Part shown: in pieces, positions 61,345-64,000 of the stretch
Layout of the letters: every line of letters begins with the position of its first letter
Position numbering within the stretch: the first letter of the stretch is position 1
Assembly: GCF_023146395.1 (NCBI RefSeq)
Contig: NZ_JAGLCD010000019.1
Coordinates: 33,040 to 97,039 of the forward strand
Length of the DNA stretch: 64,000 bases
Direction: 5' to 3'
Source: Aeromicrobium sp.
GTDB taxonomy: Bacteria > Actinomycetota > Actinomycetes > Propionibacteriales > Nocardioidaceae
The notes under the pieces: model-generated
Database searches by the model: none
What the model was told of the DNA's origin: nothing
The model's input: only the letters and a program-made list of their open reading frames with translations
Translations under genes and position numbers: made by a program

Positions 61345-63249
61345 ATGCCGCGGATCAAGGACGAGGACATCCAGCTCGTCCGCGAACGCGCCCGTATCGA
61401 CGAGGTCGTCGAGTCCTACGTCACGCTGCGCAACGCCGGCGGCGGCGCCCGCAAGGGCCTGTGCCCGTTCCACGACGAGAAGTCGCCGTCGTTCAACGTC
61501 CGCCCGGCGCAGGGGTACTACCACTGCTTCGGCTGCGGGGTCGGCGGTGACTCGATCAAGTTCCTGATGGAGATCGAGGGCCTGCCGTTCGCCGAGGCCG
61601 TCGAGCGCCTCGCCTCGAAGTACGGCATCCAGCTGCGCTACGACGAGGACGCCCGCCCCACCGGCCCGCGCCGTGACCCGCGCCAGCGCCAGCGACTGCT
61701 CGAGGCGCACCGGTACGCCGGCGAGTTCTACGCCCAGCAGCTCGGTTCCTCGGCCGAGGCCCAGGTCGCGCGCCAGTTCATCAAGGACCGCGGCTTCGAC
61801 CAGGCCGCGGCCGAGCACTTCACGCTCGGGTACGCGCCGAAGGACCGCCAGAGTCTCACCGGCTTCCTCAAGAACCAGGGGTTCACCGACGAGGAGCTCG
61901 TGGTCGGTGGCCTGGCGCGGCGTACCAACAGCGGCACGTTCGACGTGTTCCAGGGGCGTCTGCTGTGGCCCATCAAGGAGATGACCGGCGAGATCATCGG
62001 CTTCGGCGCCCGCAAGCTGTACGACGACGACTTCATGGCCGGCAAGTACGTCAACACCTCCGAGACGCCGATCTACAAGAAGACCCAGGTGCTCTACGGC
62101 ATCGACCTGGCCCGCCGGCAGATCTCCGGCGCGAGCCAGGCCGTTGTAGTCGAGGGCTACACCGACGTCATGGCGTGCCACCAGGCCGGCGTCACCACGG
62201 CGGTCGCCACGTGCGGCACCGCGTTCGGCGAGGGCCACGCCCGCATCCTGCGCCGGCTCATGATCGACCACGACGCGTTCCGCGGCGAGGTCGTGTTCAC
62301 CTTCGACGGCGACGAGGCCGGGCAGCGGGCCGCCGTGAAGTCCTTCGAGGGCGACGAGGAGTTCGTGGGTCAGACCTACGTCGCCGTCGAGCCGCGTGGC
62401 ATGGACCCGTGCGACCTGCGCATGGCCGACGGCGATGCGGCGGTGCGCGAGCTCATCGCCTCGCGCATCCCGCTGTACCGCTTCGTGCTCGACAACACGC
62501 TGAAGCAGTACGACCTCGACCGCGCCGACCAGCGCGTCGACGCGGTCCGCGACGCGGTGCAGCTGGCCAGCGCGATCCGCGACGCCTCCAAGGTCGACGC
62601 GTTCCTGCGCGAGGTGGCCGGGCGCATCGGGGTCGAGGTCGAGCAGGTGCGCTCCGAGCACCAGAAGGCGAAGGCGCGTCCGGCCCGGGCGAAGCCGACC
62701 GGTCCGAGCGCCCCGGCGGACTCGGCTGAGGCCCCACCGCAGGAGCCGTCGGCGTTCTCCGCGGGGCCGTCGTTCGGCGCGCCGCAGTTCGCCGACGAGC
62801 GCGAGGCCCTGAAGGCCCTCGCGCAGCACCCGCACACCGCGGCCCAGTTCGCCGCTGACCTCGACGAGGACGACTTCACCCATCCGATCGCCCGGCACAT
62901 CTGGTCGGTCATGGCGGCCCAGGGCTGGCCGGCGAAGGAGGATCCCAGCTGGGTGCCGCGCGTCTCGGAGACGCTGCCCGAGGAGCTGCGTCCGATCCTG
63001 TCCCGAGCGGCCGTCGAGCCCCTGCTCGCGCAGGAGCACACCACGGTGCAGGTCGTGTCGTCGAGCATCTTCCGGCTGCAGGTGCTCACGGTCGGGCGGC
63101 ACGTCGCCGATCTGAAGTCGCGTCTGCAGCGCACCAATCCGCTCGAGGAGCCCGAGCAGTACAACCGCATGTTCGGCGAGCTGATCGCGCTCGAGCAGCA
63201 GCACCGCGAGCTGCGCGAGAAGGCCGTCGGCGGCGTCGTCCCCAGCTGA
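61345..63249 (+). CDS. dnaG: DNA primase
   Basis: 634 residues. N-terminal zinc-binding domain (CPFHDEKSPSFN, CFGCGVGGD), TOPRIM polymerase core (VVEGYTDVMACHQAG, FDGDEAGQRAA), then a Lys/Pro/Ala-rich linker (about 440-480) and a C-terminal DnaB-interacting helical domain. It makes RNA primers at the replication fork. Confidence 0.96.
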   Translation: MPRIKDEDIQLVRERARIDEVVESYVTLRNAGGGARKGLCPFHDEKSPSFNVRPAQGYYHCFGCGVGGDSIKFLMEIEGLPFAEAVERLASKYGIQLRYDEDARPTGPRRDPRQRQRLLEAHRYAGEFYAQQLGSSAEAQVARQFIKDRGFDQAAAEHFTLGYAPKDRQSLTGFLKNQGFTDEELVVGGLARRTNSGTFDVFQGRLLWPIKEMTGEIIGFGARKLYDDDFMAGKYVNTSETPIYKKTQVLYGIDLARRQISGASQAVVVEGYTDVMACHQAGVTTAVATCGTAFGEGHARILRRLMIDHDAFRGEVVFTFDGDEAGQRAAVKSFEGDEEFVGQTYVAVEPRGMDPCDLRMADGDAAVRELIASRIPLYRFVLDNTLKQYDLDRADQRVDAVRDAVQLASAIRDASKVDAFLREVAGRIGVEVEQVRSEHQKAKARPARAKPTGPSAPADSAEAPPQEPSAFSAGPSFGAPQFADEREALKALAQHPHTAAQFAADLDEDDFTHPIARHIWSVMAAQGWPAKEDPSWVPRVSETLPEELRPILSRAAVEPLLAQEHTTVQVVSSSIFRLQVLTVGRHVADLKSRLQRTNPLEEPEQYNRMFGELIALEQQHRELREKAVGGVVPS

Positions 63250-63313
63250 GCCTCGTCCACAGCGATCCTCCGGCGGGTCCCCTCGGCGGTGATCTCGCAG
63301 CACGGTGGGGTGC

Positions 63314-63901
63314 ATGGCGATGTCATGGGTCCGGCAGGTGTGGGACGAGCCTGAGCTCGAACGTGAGCGCGAGGGCGATCTGGCCCGTCGCGCGCGGTCT
63401 GGCGACGGGGAGGCGCGGGGCGCGCTGATCCGGTCGGGCCTGAGGCACGTCGTCCAGCGGGCCCGGATGCTCGGCTACCGCGGGGACGCCTTCGACGACG
63501 CCGTGCAGTCGGGATGTCTCGGACTCATCCGGGCCGTCGACCGCTTCGACCCGGACCGGGGAGTGCGTCTGCGCACCTACGCGTGGTGGTGGATCGGTGA
63601 GGCGATGCGCGCCGCCGTCCCGACGGGGGAGGTCGAGCTCCCGGCCGATCTCCCGGCGCCTGAAGCAGAGCCCCACGAGCCCGTCGACGAGCGCTTGGAC
63701 TCCGTGCCCGAGGTGCTCCGTCTGCGGTTCCGACTCGGCCAGGAACCGGGCCCACCCCGCCCCCGCCACGAGGTCGCCCGGCTGCTCGGACTGACCGAGT
63801 CGCAGGTGCGCGAGCAGGAAGCCCGGGCGATGCGACAGATGCGCGCGCGGCTTGCTAAGGTGGTGCACCGTGCTCCCGCTGAGGGAGCCGATCCCCCATA
63901 G
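63314..63901 (+). CDS. Minimal sigma-70-like protein
   Basis: 195 residues. Region 2 is clear: RARSGDGEARGALIRSGLRH, DDAVQSGCLGLIRAVDRFDP, YAWWWIGEAMRAAV, the last resembling the -10-recognition helix. Region 4 follows after a short Pro/Glu linker: RHEVARLLGLTESQVREQEARAMRQMRARL. Regions 1.1 and 3 are absent, unlike housekeeping sigma factors, and the region 2 wording is not ECF-like. It could be an alternative sigma factor or a derived protein. Its stop codon lies 10 nt inside tRNA-Asn. Confidence 0.75.
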   Translation: MAMSWVRQVWDEPELEREREGDLARRARSGDGEARGALIRSGLRHVVQRARMLGYRGDAFDDAVQSGCLGLIRAVDRFDPDRGVRLRTYAWWWIGEAMRAAVPTGEVELPADLPAPEAEPHEPVDERLDSVPEVLRLRFRLGQEPGPPRPRHEVARLLGLTESQVREQEARAMRQMRARLAKVVHRAPAEGADPP

Positions 63902-63964
63902 CTCAATTGGCAGAGCATTCGACTGTTAATCGAAGGGTTTCTGGTTCGAGTCCAGATGGGGGAG
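63892..63964 (+). tRNA. tRNA-Asn (anticodon GUU)
   Basis: Acceptor TCCCCCA pairs with TGGGGGA, D arm, anticodon stem TTCGA/TCGAA around CTGTTAA (anticodon GTT), T loop TTCGAGT, discriminator G. The first 10 nt overlap the end of the sigma-like gene. Confidence 0.95.
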
Positions 63965-63970
63965 CAATGT

Positions 63971-64000
63971 GCCCAGTCGCGGATGCGGCTGGGCCTTTGT
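63971..64000 (+). terminator. Terminator of tRNA-Asn
   Basis: GCCCAGTCGC-GGAT-GCGGCTGGGC, a 10-bp stem with one G-T pair, followed by CTTTGT at the window edge. Confidence 0.8.

Noticed and set aside
59548..63315. A 1255-codon open frame on the minus strand across dgt and dnaG
   Set aside because: It is the shadow of high-GC genes on the other strand; composition is Arg/Gly/Asp/Val noise, and dgt and dnaG motifs are unambiguous.

Overview
The window is a densely coded stretch of a high-GC actinobacterial chromosome. Supporting signs are the extreme G/C preference at third codon positions, frequent GTG starts, ATGA/GTGA stop-start overlaps, many TANNNT boxes 6-8 nt before start codons that lack a Shine-Dalgarno sequence (leaderless genes), a wax-ester/DGAT acyltransferase, an NdgR-type IclR regulator beside leuCD, and an IdeR/DtxR-type iron box before efeUOB. 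My best guess is Nocardioidaceae (Aeromicrobium or Nocardioides like); that is inference, not a database result.

Layout. 1-4.0 kb: tail of an upstream gene, a small excisionase-type DNA-binding protein, a SAF-domain/MinD-like ATPase pair, and a WS/DGAT acyltransferase with an altered active-site motif. 4.0-9.6 kb (minus strand): DUF2505 protein, PspA-like protein, a secreted RTX-repeat protein with an LPSTG wall-sorting signal, and a PhoP/PhoR-like two-component system with a PhoP-box-like direct repeat in its promoter, divergent from a small Pro/Gly-rich membrane protein. 9.6-15 kb: trmL, an SRPBCC protein, tRNA-Leu, bcp peroxiredoxin, a FUSC-type membrane protein, an unlabelled 36-aa ORF followed by a strong terminator, a small basic protein, and a CPA1 Na+/H+ antiporter.

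15-25 kb is the most accessory-looking part: eight minus-strand genes, mostly joined by 4-bp overlaps (GNAT acyltransferase, N-acylamino-acid racemase, N-acyl-D-amino-acid deacylase, solute-binding protein, permease, ATPase, HSL-type esterase, M20 peptidase), divergent from a PucR-type regulator. Racemase plus GNAT plus M20 hydrolase is the known gene set for converting D- to L-amino acids through N-succinyl intermediates; here it is joined to an importer and a D-specific deacylase.

25-39 kb: hotdog thioesterase, quinone oxidoreductase, recO, uppS, the efeUOB iron-uptake operon, a FAH-family hydrolase, gltX with its tRNA-Gln/tRNA-Glu substrates just downstream, a poorly coding tRNA-adjacent patch, an NYN/OST-HTH protein, alkylation repair (Ada-AlkA fusion plus Ogt), and a histone-like Lys/Ala-rich protein. 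39-50.6 kb: ndgR/leuCD, a TetR/MFS pair sharing a palindromic operator, plsC-gpsA, a transsulfuration enzyme, ddl, a stand-alone Lrp ligand domain, thiL, an amidase.

50.6-64 kb is conserved housekeeping: rpmB; fakA-like/recG/rsmD/coaD; dinB; DUF177/rpmF/rnc/mutM; a REP-like four-copy repeat; dgt; a SnoaL-like protein; dnaG; a minimal sigma-70-like protein whose stop codon lies inside tRNA-Asn. No insertion sequence, prophage or CRISPR array was recognised.
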